From: Planctomycetota bacterium
Lineage (GTDB): Bacteria; Planctomycetota; Planctomycetia; Gemmatales; Gemmataceae
DNA: 64,000 nucleotides
Direction: 5' to 3'
Assembly (NCBI GenBank): GCA_021413735.1
Contig: JAIOPV010000164.1
Span: 1-64,000 of the forward strand
Positions 52,532 through 61,152 of the stretch are shown in pieces (the first letter of the stretch is position 1; every line of letters starts with the position of its first letter). Both the position numbers and the translations under genes were made by a program. Under the pieces are notes generated by a model. That model saw only the letters and a list, made by a program, of their open reading frames with translations, searched no databases and was not told the DNA's origin.

Positions 52532-52553
52532 GTCGTCAGTCATCAGTTCTCAG

Positions 52554-52586
52554 TGGTCAGTCGGAGCCAACAGTTCCGACTGACCA
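52554..52586. repeat. Inverted repeat between export genes 2 and 3
   Basis: TGGTCAGTCGGA and its exact complement flank 9 nt. Nearby CAGTCATCAGTTCTCAGT and ACTGACAACTGATAACTG-like segments extend the pairing. It probably folds in the RNA between the second and third genes. Confidence 0.55.
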
Positions 52587-52646
52587 CGAACGCCTCATTT
52601 CATCCGATTGTTGCTCTTTACTGACAACTGATAACCGATAACTGCC

Positions 52647-54908
52647 ATGAATACAGACACCGAGAACCTCAACGATCCGGCCGAGCGCCGAAAATCGGTC
52701 CGGTTGAAGGTGCGTCCCGACCTTCAGACCTACGACCAGAAATACGAAGGCAAGACATTCCACGTCATCAAAGACCCCGTATGCCTGCGGTATTACCGAT
52801 TTAATAAGCAGGAACATTTCGTCTTTGGGCTGTTCGACGGCGAACACACGTTGGAACAGGTTCGCGACCGCTTCGAGGCTGAGTTTCCACCGCAACGGCT
52901 GGAGTATCAAGACCTGGAAGTATTCGCACGGCAGCTCGTGACGGCCGGACTCGTTCAGCACGAACAGCAGGGGGCGGGCAAGCACCTGTTCGAGCGACGC
53001 GCGAAACAACGCCGCTTCAAGCAGTTCACGACGTTCACGAATATCATGTATTTGAAGATCCCGGTCTTCGACCCGGATCGCATTCTGAACTGGATGTATA
53101 AGTATGTGTCGTGGATCTTCACGACATGGTTCTTGATCGCGAGCATATTGTTTATTCTGTCGGCCGTTGTGCATGTTCTGCTGCACTTCGACACGTTTAA
53201 CGCCAAGCTCCCCGCATATCAAGAGTTCTTCTCGTTGAACTCAGTCATGTATATGTGGATCTCGTTGGGGGTCGTAAAGATCATCCACGAGTTCGGGCAC
53301 GGGTTATCGTGTAAAGGCTTCGGCGGTGAAAGTCACGAGATGGGTGTCTTGCTTATGTGCCTCAGTCCGGCGTTGTATTGCAATGTTACCGACGCCTGGA
53401 CTCTCGCGGATAAGTGGAAACGCATCATCATCAGCTTCGCGGGCATTTACGTTGAGTTAATGATCGCCGCTGCCGCCACGTTCGTGTGGTGGTATACGCC
53501 GCAATATCCCGTGGTGAATAACATCGCACTGTGCGTCATGGTTTTGTGTTCAGTCTCAACGATCATGTTCAACGCCAACCCGCTGATGAAGTTCGACGGG
53601 TATTACATCCTGGCGGACTGGATTGAGGTGCCGAACCTCCGCGAAAAGTCCACGAAATTCTTGAATGGCATCTTCCTTGCGAAGTGCCTGGGTGTGGAAG
53701 CTCCGCCGGAGCCGTACATGGCTCCCTGGCGAAAAGCATTGTTCGTGATCTACGCGATTGCAAGCTGGGTTTACCGCTGGGTCGTCATGTTTGGAATCCT
53801 GTGGTTCCTGGCAGACTTCCTCGGCCCGAAGCTCAAGATTCTGAGCCAGATGTTGGCCTTGGCTTCGCTCGCTTCAATGTTTGTGATCCCGGTTTATAAG
53901 ATGGGCAAAAATATCCACCAACGAGGGCGGCTCCCTGATATGAAAGCCACGCGGGTCTATACGACAACGGCTGTCGTCTGTGTATTGCTCGTCGGGTTCT
54001 TCTTCTTGCCTTTGCCGCTCAGCCGAATCCGCGACACGGGCATGATTGTTGTCGATTACAACTCCATCGAGGCGGTCGCGCTTGAGGAGCCGGCCCGCTT
54101 GATGGAGCTTTCGCCCGACATCCGCCCCGGTGTTCTGGTGAGCAAGGGGCAACCACTCGGGCTGTTCAAGAACGACGAACTGGATCTTGAAATCGACCGC
54201 ATGACGAACTTCCGCGATGGTCAACGCCAGAGCGCGAAACAGTACGCAGCAACTGCGGCCATCAATCGGGCAGAAGGAAACGATGCCGCAGCGAAGCGAA
54301 ACGCAGTTGAAGCGCAAATTGCTCAGGAAAAGTCGGCAACGGCCCAGAACGGACTCGATCGGCTCCTGGCTCGCCGCGATGCGATTGCCAAACTCAAAGC
54401 TCCTCGCGACGGCACCTTGATTGCGGCGCCGTCTCCCGACGAACGCGGAAAACTGTTCGACCGTGGGTTCTCCGAGGCTGCGCCGCTGTTCTCGGTTGGC
54501 GACCCAACGAAACTCCTGCTTCGCGTGCCGGTCAGCCCGCCGGATTATCGCCTTCTCAGCGACGACCTCGCCGAGCGAAAAGAACTCGATGTGTCCATCT
54601 ACGTGAAGGGTCGAACCGATCGCGAGTTCCATGGCAAGGTTCGCAATCTGCCTCCGCAAAACGCCGACACGGTTCCGATTCAACTGACGCAGCGAGGCGG
54701 CGGTCCGCTTGCGGTGAAGCCCGGTGGCGATCCGAACATCTTGCAGCCGCTCGCGCAGGTGTATCTGGTCGATGTGGAAATCCTCGACGCAGACGCAGCC
54801 CTCGACCCAGGCCAACTCGCGAACGTGAAGATCCACACGAAATGGCGAAGCGGTGCGTGGTGGCTCGGGCGAACCATTGCTAACGCCTTCGACCTCGGAC
54901 TGTATTGA
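52647..54908 (+). CDS. PqqD-like / M50 site-2 protease / HlyD fusion (gene 3)
   Basis: A 753-residue membrane protein from ATG 52647. Residues 20-105 look like a PqqD/RRE-type domain (YYRFNKQEHFVFGLFDGEHT, LVTAGLVQ). An M50 (site-2 protease-like) region has HEFGH at 214-218, NPLMKFDGYY at 311-320 (Asp third ligand) and about eight hydrophobic helices. After residue 440 comes a HlyD-like unit (IVVDYNSIEAVALEEPARLM, SPDIRPGVLVSKGQPLG), a coiled coil and a beta domain, ending WWLGRTIANAFDLGLY. PqqD-like domains bind leader peptides; M50 enzymes cut within membranes; HlyD parts form export conduits. Together they imply peptide processing with export, although no precursor peptide was found. Confidence 0.8.
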   Translation: MNTDTENLNDPAERRKSVRLKVRPDLQTYDQKYEGKTFHVIKDPVCLRYYRFNKQEHFVFGLFDGEHTLEQVRDRFEAEFPPQRLEYQDLEVFARQLVTAGLVQHEQQGAGKHLFERRAKQRRFKQFTTFTNIMYLKIPVFDPDRILNWMYKYVSWIFTTWFLIASILFILSAVVHVLLHFDTFNAKLPAYQEFFSLNSVMYMWISLGVVKIIHEFGHGLSCKGFGGESHEMGVLLMCLSPALYCNVTDAWTLADKWKRIIISFAGIYVELMIAAAATFVWWYTPQYPVVNNIALCVMVLCSVSTIMFNANPLMKFDGYYILADWIEVPNLREKSTKFLNGIFLAKCLGVEAPPEPYMAPWRKALFVIYAIASWVYRWVVMFGILWFLADFLGPKLKILSQMLALASLASMFVIPVYKMGKNIHQRGRLPDMKATRVYTTTAVVCVLLVGFFFLPLPLSRIRDTGMIVVDYNSIEAVALEEPARLMELSPDIRPGVLVSKGQPLGLFKNDELDLEIDRMTNFRDGQRQSAKQYAATAAINRAEGNDAAAKRNAVEAQIAQEKSATAQNGLDRLLARRDAIAKLKAPRDGTLIAAPSPDERGKLFDRGFSEAAPLFSVGDPTKLLLRVPVSPPDYRLLSDDLAERKELDVSIYVKGRTDREFHGKVRNLPPQNADTVPIQLTQRGGGPLAVKPGGDPNILQPLAQVYLVDVEILDADAALDPGQLANVKIHTKWRSGAWWLGRTIANAFDLGLY

Positions 54909-55624
54909 GAATGGTTGGAGTCGTATTTCGCGACGAATTGACTTGTGTTGAGGTAATTCCCATCACCCGGCTCGCAAATCCTCGCTGAAGAGAACTGCAA
55001 CCAGCCACCTCTCCCCCAGATTTTGGGAGAGAGGTCGCGACGAGTCTTCGAGCCGCGGGGGAGGGGAATGACGTTTCTCAACTCCTTTGTCGCTACGCTG
55101 CTCCCACTTCCTGCTTTCCTTTTGGTACAACTCATTCGTTCGCTCGCGGGGGCAGCACCACAACTGCGGCGTTACGCCGTGGGTGGGAATTGCCGGTCAT
55201 CCTCGGATTCAACGCAACCACTCGGTGGCGTTTTGTCCCGAGTGCGTGCGCTGAACGGCGCGGAAAGTGGCCCCGCGAGCGGACACCCCTTCATCTTTCC
55301 AAAGTCCGAGAATCTAGTAGGACAGCGGTAGCTTTTGCGAAGAACTCGTGTCATGCTGAAAGTCGATGCCGTGCTGCCCCGGTGTCTCTCCCACCTGCCA
55401 CCGAGCGATGAATTCCAGCCGCAATCGTGGAACTTGCCCGCTGCCATTCCCCACGATTCCTCACACCGGACCACTGCCTCCGGTTGGCTGCCCTCCGATC
55501 AGTACGGTCTTGGCCGTGCGATCAGGTGGGGCGTTTTCGTTGCGCACGAAATGCGCGGCGTTGGCTCGAAAGAGTCGCCGTTTAATGAACGTGCTGAAAC
55601 CTACGACGGGCGAGGGGCGAGTCG
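54909..55624. other. Long intergenic region
   Basis: No gene is recognised in these 716 bases. They include a CCTCTC/GAGAGG hairpin (about 55014-55045) related to the CCCTCTCCC repeats. Several open frames of 60-160 codons exist on both strands, but none has a ribosome site or recognisable sequence. This is where a VTC-type gene would be expected beside DUF4956, but no trace of one was seen. Confidence 0.4.
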
Positions 55625-56326
55625 ATGCCTGAGTGGCTTCGTGAGATCGTGCCAGCCGGGACTGCAGCGGACCTCGCACAGCTCGGAACGGACCTCGGCC
55701 AGCTTGCAAGCTGCCTCCTTTGGTCCGCATTCTTCGGCGTCGCGGTCGCCGCGATTTACTTCGTCACTCAACGACGCGGACGCGCCGAAACATCTTCCCT
55801 CATCTCGACGCTCGTGCTGATGACGATCTTGCTGGCGATGGTCACACTCGTGATCGGGCACAACCTCGCCCGTGCGTTCGGGCTTGTCGGCGTGCTTTCG
55901 ATCGTGCGATTTCGGACTATCGTGGACGACACACGCGACACCGCATTCGTAATCTTCGCGGTTGTGATCGGAATGGCCGCCGGAGCGAAATTCTACACAC
56001 TCGCAGGGGTCAGTCTTCCAATCATCGGGTTAGTCGCGTATGCGCTCAATCGATGGAGCAGAAGTTGCCGTAGCGGGATGACCTCGATTCTCATCGTCAA
56101 GATCGCCATCAGTCCTGACCCTGAATCGGTTGTGAAGCCGACCTTGGCCAAACACCTGAATACGTTCAACCTGATCTCGGTTGAAACGGCCAAGCAAGGG
56201 GCCACGCTCGAATTGCGATATCTGGCGAAGTTGCGTGCCGAGGTGTCGGTTGTCGCGTTGATCCTCGAACTGAATCGCGTCGAGGGTGTTCAGGGCGTCG
56301 AGTGGAAAGAACCGTCAGACAGATGA
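55625..56326 (+). CDS. DUF4956 membrane protein
   Basis: A 233-residue protein from ATG 55625 with GAGGGGCGAG upstream. Four hydrophobic segments cover about 25-150 (LLWSAFFGVAVAAIYFV, LVLMTILLAMVTLVIGH, FVIFAVVIGMAAGAKF, LPIIGLVAYAL). The family mark is GLVGVLSIVRFRT with DTRDTAFV after it. The last 80 residues are a cytoplasmic ferredoxin-like unit. DUF4956 proteins usually sit beside a VTC-like polyphosphate polymerase and CotH; here CotH starts 27 nt downstream and no VTC is visible. The role is unknown. Confidence 0.85.
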   Translation: MPEWLREIVPAGTAADLAQLGTDLGQLASCLLWSAFFGVAVAAIYFVTQRRGRAETSSLISTLVLMTILLAMVTLVIGHNLARAFGLVGVLSIVRFRTIVDDTRDTAFVIFAVVIGMAAGAKFYTLAGVSLPIIGLVAYALNRWSRSCRSGMTSILIVKIAISPDPESVVKPTLAKHLNTFNLISVETAKQGATLELRYLAKLRAEVSVVALILELNRVEGVQGVEWKEPSDR

Positions 56327-56352
56327 ACCCAATTCGTCCGGGGGATTCGATC

Positions 56353-58056
56353 ATGTACCGCTTCGCAATCGCGTCGGTCTTCATTGTCGCGGTTGCTGTT
56401 GGGATCAATGCCCAGCAGCCGGCTCCCGCAAGGAATCTCGTCGCCGAGACGGATGCGTTCTTCACCGATGGGAAGATACCGAATCTGAGCATAACAGTCG
56501 GCATGAAAGAGGCCGATTCCCTTCGCCGTGAACCGCGGAAGTATGTGAAAGCCACGCTCAAGGAAGGCGACAAAACCTACACCGACATCGCAATTCACCT
56601 CCGCGGCTCCGCCGGCAGCTTCCGCAACTTCGACGACCGCCCCGGCCTGACGATCAACATGGACAAGTTCACCGATGGTCTCGACTATCGCGGAATGGAC
56701 AAGTTCCACCTCGCGAACTCGGCCCAGGATCCGAGCTATCTGTCGGAACTGATTTGCGGCGAAATTTGCAAGGCGGCTGGAGTGCCTGCGGCACGGATCG
56801 GTCACGCGATTGTGACGCTCAATACTCGCAAACTCGGCATGTATTACTTCAAGGAAGGCTACGACAAGAATTTCCTCAAGAGGAACTTCAAGAGCAGCAA
56901 CGGCAACTTCTACGATGGCGGCTTTCTTCGCGACATCGACCAACCTCTCGACCTGATCTCGACCAAGGACGACGTGCCGGACCGCAAGGATTTGAAGGCT
57001 TTGCTTGAAGCTGCCCGTGAACCCGACAAAGCGAAGCGCTTCCAGCGACTCGAAAAGGTTCTCGATCTCGACGAGTTCATCAGTCTGTGCGTGGTCGAAA
57101 TCATCATGTCAGACTGGGACGGCTACCCGATGAAGCCGAACAATTACCGGATCTACCACGATCGCGAACGCGACAAGATGATCTTTATCCCGTCGGGTAT
57201 GGATCAGATGTTCGGCGATGTGAACTGGAGCATCCTGCCTGGGTTCAACGCGATTGTCGCGCGTGCGTTGATCGACACTCCCGAAGGAAAGAAGCGATAC
57301 ATCGCCCGATTCCGCGAGATCATGAAGACCTGCTACAAGCCGGATGATCTGGTAAAGAAGCTCGACGAAGCCGAGAAGCGAGTGCAGGCGGCGCTGGTGA
57401 CCGTCGATGCGAACCAGGCACGCGATCTCAAGAACCATGTCGAACGGCTCCGCAGTGCGATTCGTCAGCGTGCGAAGATCGTTGATGCGCAGCTCGCGAT
57501 GTACGAGATTTCCGACGGCAAACCGATCGACGCCGAAGGGTTCATTCACGCATGGCTCGTTCTCTCTCCGGTGCCGCACCCGCCGGGTGTCGATGCGAAC
57601 GCGGCGGTCGATAAGCAGTTGATCCCGGATGAGGCGAAGCTGGAGCCGAAAGAAAACGACAAAGTGAAGGTGGCGGGCAAGGAACTCGCATGGACAAAGG
57701 TCCAAACTGACAGATACTTCGTCGACTTATCGAGCGTGAACGGTGCCGCGGAGAACGCGACGGGGTACATGGTGACGTATATCGTGGCTCCCGACGAAAT
57801 GAAGGAAGTGACGATGCGGATTGGCAGCGACGACTCTGCGAAGGTGTATTTGAACGGCAAGGAAATCGGCAAGGTGATCGCGGGGCGGGCCGTCGGCAAG
57901 GATCAGGATTCTTTCGGCAACCTGACGCTGAAGAAGGGCGTGAACGTCGTGGTGTTCAAGGTGTCGAACGGCATCTCAGAATGGGCGGGCGCCGCCCGCT
58001 TCGTCGATAAAGCCGGCGCACCGCTGAAGGGGATCAAGGCTCAACTGACGAAGTGA
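56353..58056 (+). CDS. Exported CotH-family kinase-like protein
   Basis: A 567-residue protein from ATG 56353; the N-terminus (MYRFAIASVFIVAVAVGINA) is a signal peptide. CotH motifs are present: IAIHLRGSAGSFRNFD, MSDWDGYPMKPNNYRIYHD (metal-binding region), FIPSGMDQMFGD. CotH proteins are atypical kinases that phosphorylate coat or surface proteins in spore formers. The C-terminal 130 residues form a beta domain like PA14 or a carbohydrate-binding module (MRIGSDDSAKVYLNGKEIGK). Gene order DUF4956-CotH supports joint action at the cell surface. Confidence 0.85.
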   Translation: MYRFAIASVFIVAVAVGINAQQPAPARNLVAETDAFFTDGKIPNLSITVGMKEADSLRREPRKYVKATLKEGDKTYTDIAIHLRGSAGSFRNFDDRPGLTINMDKFTDGLDYRGMDKFHLANSAQDPSYLSELICGEICKAAGVPAARIGHAIVTLNTRKLGMYYFKEGYDKNFLKRNFKSSNGNFYDGGFLRDIDQPLDLISTKDDVPDRKDLKALLEAAREPDKAKRFQRLEKVLDLDEFISLCVVEIIMSDWDGYPMKPNNYRIYHDRERDKMIFIPSGMDQMFGDVNWSILPGFNAIVARALIDTPEGKKRYIARFREIMKTCYKPDDLVKKLDEAEKRVQAALVTVDANQARDLKNHVERLRSAIRQRAKIVDAQLAMYEISDGKPIDAEGFIHAWLVLSPVPHPPGVDANAAVDKQLIPDEAKLEPKENDKVKVAGKELAWTKVQTDRYFVDLSSVNGAAENATGYMVTYIVAPDEMKEVTMRIGSDDSAKVYLNGKEIGKVIAGRAVGKDQDSFGNLTLKKGVNVVVFKVSNGISEWAGAARFVDKAGAPLKGIKAQLTK

Positions 58057-58077
58057 GTCCCATCGTAGCTGGTTTTG

Positions 58078-58098
58078 CCTCTCCCCTTGCGGGAGAGG
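58078..58098. repeat. CCCTCTCCC-family hairpin
   Basis: CTCTCCC-cttgc-GGGAGAG hairpin about 20 nt after the CotH stop, related to the large palindromes at 26111 and 42688. It probably ends the DUF4956-CotH transcript. Confidence 0.5.
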
Positions 58099-58286
58099 GT
58101 GGCCGCGCTTCGTGGCCGGATGCGGGAAATACCTCCACACAACTAATTCCACGCGAGCCTCACCGGTTCCACCCAAGTGATTTGGGGCGACGACGGACGC
58201 TGACTCGTGCTCGGAGAATGCTTGACCGAGCACGAGCGACTGCCGACACTAACTCATCACACCTCTTCCCCTCTCCGAGTGTCGTC

Positions 58287-59381
58287 ATGGATCGCCGTGC
58301 ATTTCTCGCAGCCTCGCTCGCATCTCCGCTCATCGCCAAAGCTGGAGCCGAAGCTCCCGTCTCGCGGCTCCTGTATGTGGTCTGCCCCGGTATCCGCGAT
58401 TACCTGGAATTCGGTGGTGCCGGCATCCTGGCGTTCGATATCGACAACGGACACAAGTTCGTGAAGCGCATCGCCACCGACGCGAGCAAAGCCGACAAGC
58501 CCCGAAACATCAAGGGCGTCGTCGCCAACCCCGTCACCAAGAAGCTTCACTTCACCACGCCGGAATCGCTGTCCTGCGTCGATCTCGTGAGCGAGAAGAC
58601 CGACTGGAGCAAAGAGCTTCCACAAGGTTGCGACAGGCTCGCGGCCACGCCCGACGGCAAGACGTTGTTCGTTCCGTCGTTCGAGAAAGACACCTGGAAC
58701 GTAGTCGATGCGATCAGCGGAAAGGTGACTGCCGAGATCGAGACAAAGAGTGGAGCGCACAACACCATCTGCGGACTCGACGGAAAGCGAGCATACCTCG
58801 CGGGGCTGAAGTCGCCGTTGCTGTTTGTCGTGGACACCATGACGAACAAGATCGTCGACAAGATCGGCCCGTTCGCCGCGTCGATTCGCCCATTCACGGT
58901 CAACGGATCGCAAACGCTCTGTTTCGTGAACGTGAACGAGTTGCTCGGGTTCGAGATTGGCGACCTGAAGACCGGGAAGAAGCTCCATCGCGTCGAGGTG
59001 CCCGGCTTCGAGAAGGGGAAGGTGAAGCGGCACGGTTGCCCGAGCCACGGCGTCGGCCTGACGCCGGACGAAAAGGAAGTGTGGGTGGTGGATGGCTTCA
59101 ACGAGCGGGTTCATGTGTTCGACGCGACCGCGATGCCGCCGAAGCACACGGTGAGCATCAAGCTCCGGGAACAGCCGGGGTGGGTCACGTTCAGTCTCGA
59201 TGGCAAGTATGCCTATCCGTCCACCGGCGAAGTGATCGACACCACAACCAAGAAGATCGTGGCGACGCTGACCGACGAGAAGGACCGGGAGGTCCACAGC
59301 GAGAAGATGGTCGAGATTCATTTCAAGGAGAAGGTGCCGGTCGTTGCGGGAGACCAGTTCGGCCTCGGTCGGAAGCGATGA
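58287..59381 (+). CDS. Tat-type YVTN/beta-propeller protein
   Basis: A 364-residue protein from ATG 58287 (MDRRAFLAASLASPLIAKAG), a twin-arginine signal. The body is repeating four-stranded blades: RLAATPDGKTLFVPSFEKDT, WNVVDAISGKVTAEIETKSG, LLFVVDTMTNKIVDKIGPFA and VGLTPDEKEVWVVDGFNERV. This fits the YVTN/cytochrome-D1-like propeller group; no heme or active-site motif is visible. The protein is probably periplasmic, function unknown. The pattern RRxFLAA matches the methanethiol oxidase at 22997, so two exported propellers use the Tat route. Confidence 0.75.
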   Translation: MDRRAFLAASLASPLIAKAGAEAPVSRLLYVVCPGIRDYLEFGGAGILAFDIDNGHKFVKRIATDASKADKPRNIKGVVANPVTKKLHFTTPESLSCVDLVSEKTDWSKELPQGCDRLAATPDGKTLFVPSFEKDTWNVVDAISGKVTAEIETKSGAHNTICGLDGKRAYLAGLKSPLLFVVDTMTNKIVDKIGPFAASIRPFTVNGSQTLCFVNVNELLGFEIGDLKTGKKLHRVEVPGFEKGKVKRHGCPSHGVGLTPDEKEVWVVDGFNERVHVFDATAMPPKHTVSIKLREQPGWVTFSLDGKYAYPSTGEVIDTTTKKIVATLTDEKDREVHSEKMVEIHFKEKVPVVAGDQFGLGRKR

Positions 59382-59536
59382 AGCCGCGAGAAATCGTTTC
59401 CTGAGCGAGATGGGTTGCCTGCACCGTCGAAAATCAGGAGAATTCAGGCTGTTTCAGAATCGCGCGCAAGTCTTGCCGCACGGCCCGTTCCTGAGGCGAA
59501 CCCGGCGGGAGATGTCCGGGACACGAGGAAACAGCC

Positions 59537-60274
59537 ATGACGACCCCGAACACCACCAATTCGACCAAGCAGCCAACTATCTCGGATCTCATGGTCCGTT
59601 TCCTTGCGAACCGCTCAGACGCCGTGAACGCGGCAGTCGAGTCTGGCGAAGGAGAGGTTGAGCTACACGAGGTCGCTGCCGGTTTTCGGGTGGATCCGCG
59701 TGCGGCCTGGAACGACGCAACAACGAATCACACTGCCGCTGCGGTTCCCCTCCCGCCCGACTGGGCCACGCTCGTGAATCAGCCGTCTTCGGCCTTTGCG
59801 GTGTCGATGGCAGCCGGGAACTTCCCGCAACGAGTGCGCGATCTGCACCCGCTCCTCACGAAATTTAACCCGACGGAGCTTCGACCATCTGGAACGCAAC
59901 AACCATCGCCGGGCCTGAACGGCTTGCGGGGTTGGATCAGCAAGCAATCCGCGAGTCAGCCGATTCTCGCTGCGGGTCTCGCCCGTCTGATTGGCGAATT
60001 CGACACAGCCGAGAAGCTGCTTCCCGCTGATGCCGCGAACGAACGGGCCGCACTCCAATGGCACCGGGGACACTGCGAGGCAGCACTTGCGGCCTGGAAT
60101 GCGATGCCGGAATCGCCTGCGGTTCTATTCAATCGGGGCATGGCTCTGCTGTTCTTGGGCAAGATCGCTGACGCGAAGCCGGTGCTGATGAAGGCCGTCG
60201 CCACGATTCCCGAGACGAGTGGCTGGAATTCCCTCGCCCGTCTGTATCTCGCGGTTGCCGAGATTCATGGCTGA
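59537..60274 (+). CDS. TPR-like soluble protein
   Basis: A 245-residue protein from ATG 59537 with AGGA upstream. A Thr/Asn-rich N-terminus leads into a helical protein; the last 110 residues show two or three TPR-like pairs (LARLIGEFDTAEKLLPADAA, RGHCEAALAAWNAMPES, VLFNRGMALLFLGKIADAKP). No signal peptide. Probably a protein-interaction scaffold. It is followed by a 23-nt-arm palindrome and a DUF1080 gene. Confidence 0.55.
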   Translation: MTTPNTTNSTKQPTISDLMVRFLANRSDAVNAAVESGEGEVELHEVAAGFRVDPRAAWNDATTNHTAAAVPLPPDWATLVNQPSSAFAVSMAAGNFPQRVRDLHPLLTKFNPTELRPSGTQQPSPGLNGLRGWISKQSASQPILAAGLARLIGEFDTAEKLLPADAANERAALQWHRGHCEAALAAWNAMPESPAVLFNRGMALLFLGKIADAKPVLMKAVATIPETSGWNSLARLYLAVAEIHG

Positions 60275-60295
60275 CCTTTGAAGTCGAATGTCGTA

Positions 60296-60360
60296 AAGTC
60301 GAACGTCGTAAAGCTGAACGGTCCCGCATTTGGGGCTTTCAGCTTTGCGACGTTCGACTT
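60296..60360. repeat. Inverted repeat with 23-nt arms
   Basis: 60296-60318 pairs with 60338-60360 at 22 of 23 positions around a 19-nt loop. A partial extra copy of the left arm (GTCGAATGTCGTAAA) precedes it. It lies between the TPR gene and the DUF1080 gene. Confidence 0.65.
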
Positions 60361-60387
60361 TCGTCATTTGCCTCCGGAGTCTCCCCC

Positions 60388-61095
60388 ATGCGAAACACTG
60401 TCCGTATTGCCGCTGGTCTGCTGTTCGGCGTTGTTGCCGTCGGTGCGTTGCACGCCGACGAACCGAAGCCACCGAAGGACTTCACGCCGTTGTTCAACGG
60501 GAAGAACCTCGACGGCTGGCAAGGCAACATCGACATGAAACAGCGGGTCACGATGCCCAAGGAAAAGCAGGAAGATTTCATCAAGTCGCGAACCAAGATT
60601 GCCGAGGAGCACTGGACCGTGAAGGATGGCGTGATTCACTGCGACGGCAAGGGCGGCGTCAGCCTCCAAACCGTGAAGGATTACGCGAACTTCGAGTTGA
60701 TGGTGGACTGGAAGATCGAGAAGAACGGCGACAGTGGGTTGTACATTCGCGGCCAACCGCAAATTCAGATCTGGGATTCGGAGAACACTCCAGGTGCACG
60801 CGGCGTCGACAAGAATTCAGGCTCCGGCGGCCTGTGGAATAACCCAGCAGGCGACAAGGCGAAGATTCCGCTGAAGAAGGCCGACAAGCCGGTCGGCGAG
60901 TGGAACACCTTCCACATCACGGTGATCGGCGAAGAAGTGACCGTGAAACTGAACGGCGAACTCGTGGTCGATAAAGGCAAGCTCGCGAACTACTTCGACA
61001 AGGGCAAGCCGCTCCCCGAAAAGGGACCGATTGAACTTCAGTTCCACGGCGACCCGCTGTGGTTCAAGAACATCTACATCAAAGAGCTGCCGTAA
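60388..61095 (+). CDS. Exported DUF1080 protein
   Basis: A 235-residue protein with signal peptide (MRNTVRIAAGLLFGVVAVGA). The DUF1080 (3-keto-disaccharide hydrolase-like) fold is clear: FTPLFNGKNLDGWQGN, WTVKDGVIHCDGKGGVSLQT, YANFELMVDWKIEKNGDSGL, GEWNTFHITVIGEEVTVKLN and IELQFHGDPLWFKNIYIKEL. It is a beta-sandwich resembling concanavalin-type lectins; members are thought to act on oxidised glycosides. Planctomycetes have many copies. It is followed by an 11-bp hairpin terminator. Confidence 0.9.
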   Translation: MRNTVRIAAGLLFGVVAVGALHADEPKPPKDFTPLFNGKNLDGWQGNIDMKQRVTMPKEKQEDFIKSRTKIAEEHWTVKDGVIHCDGKGGVSLQTVKDYANFELMVDWKIEKNGDSGLYIRGQPQIQIWDSENTPGARGVDKNSGSGGLWNNPAGDKAKIPLKKADKPVGEWNTFHITVIGEEVTVKLNGELVVDKGKLANYFDKGKPLPEKGPIELQFHGDPLWFKNIYIKELP

Positions 61096-61107
61096 CACAA
61101 TGGCTCG

Positions 61108-61134
61108 CGCTCGCCGGAAAGCATCCGGCGAGCG
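61108..61134. terminator. 11-bp-stem hairpin terminator
   Basis: CGCTCGCCGGA and TCCGGCGAGCG with a 5-nt loop, between the convergent DUF1080 and kinase genes. No T-run follows. Confidence 0.6.
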
Positions 61135-61152
61135 AATCAAATCTCAACAGGT

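Noticed and set aside
55335-55820. 161-codon plus-strand frame before DUF4956
   Set aside because: No motif or ribosome site, and it runs into the DUF4956 gene in another frame.
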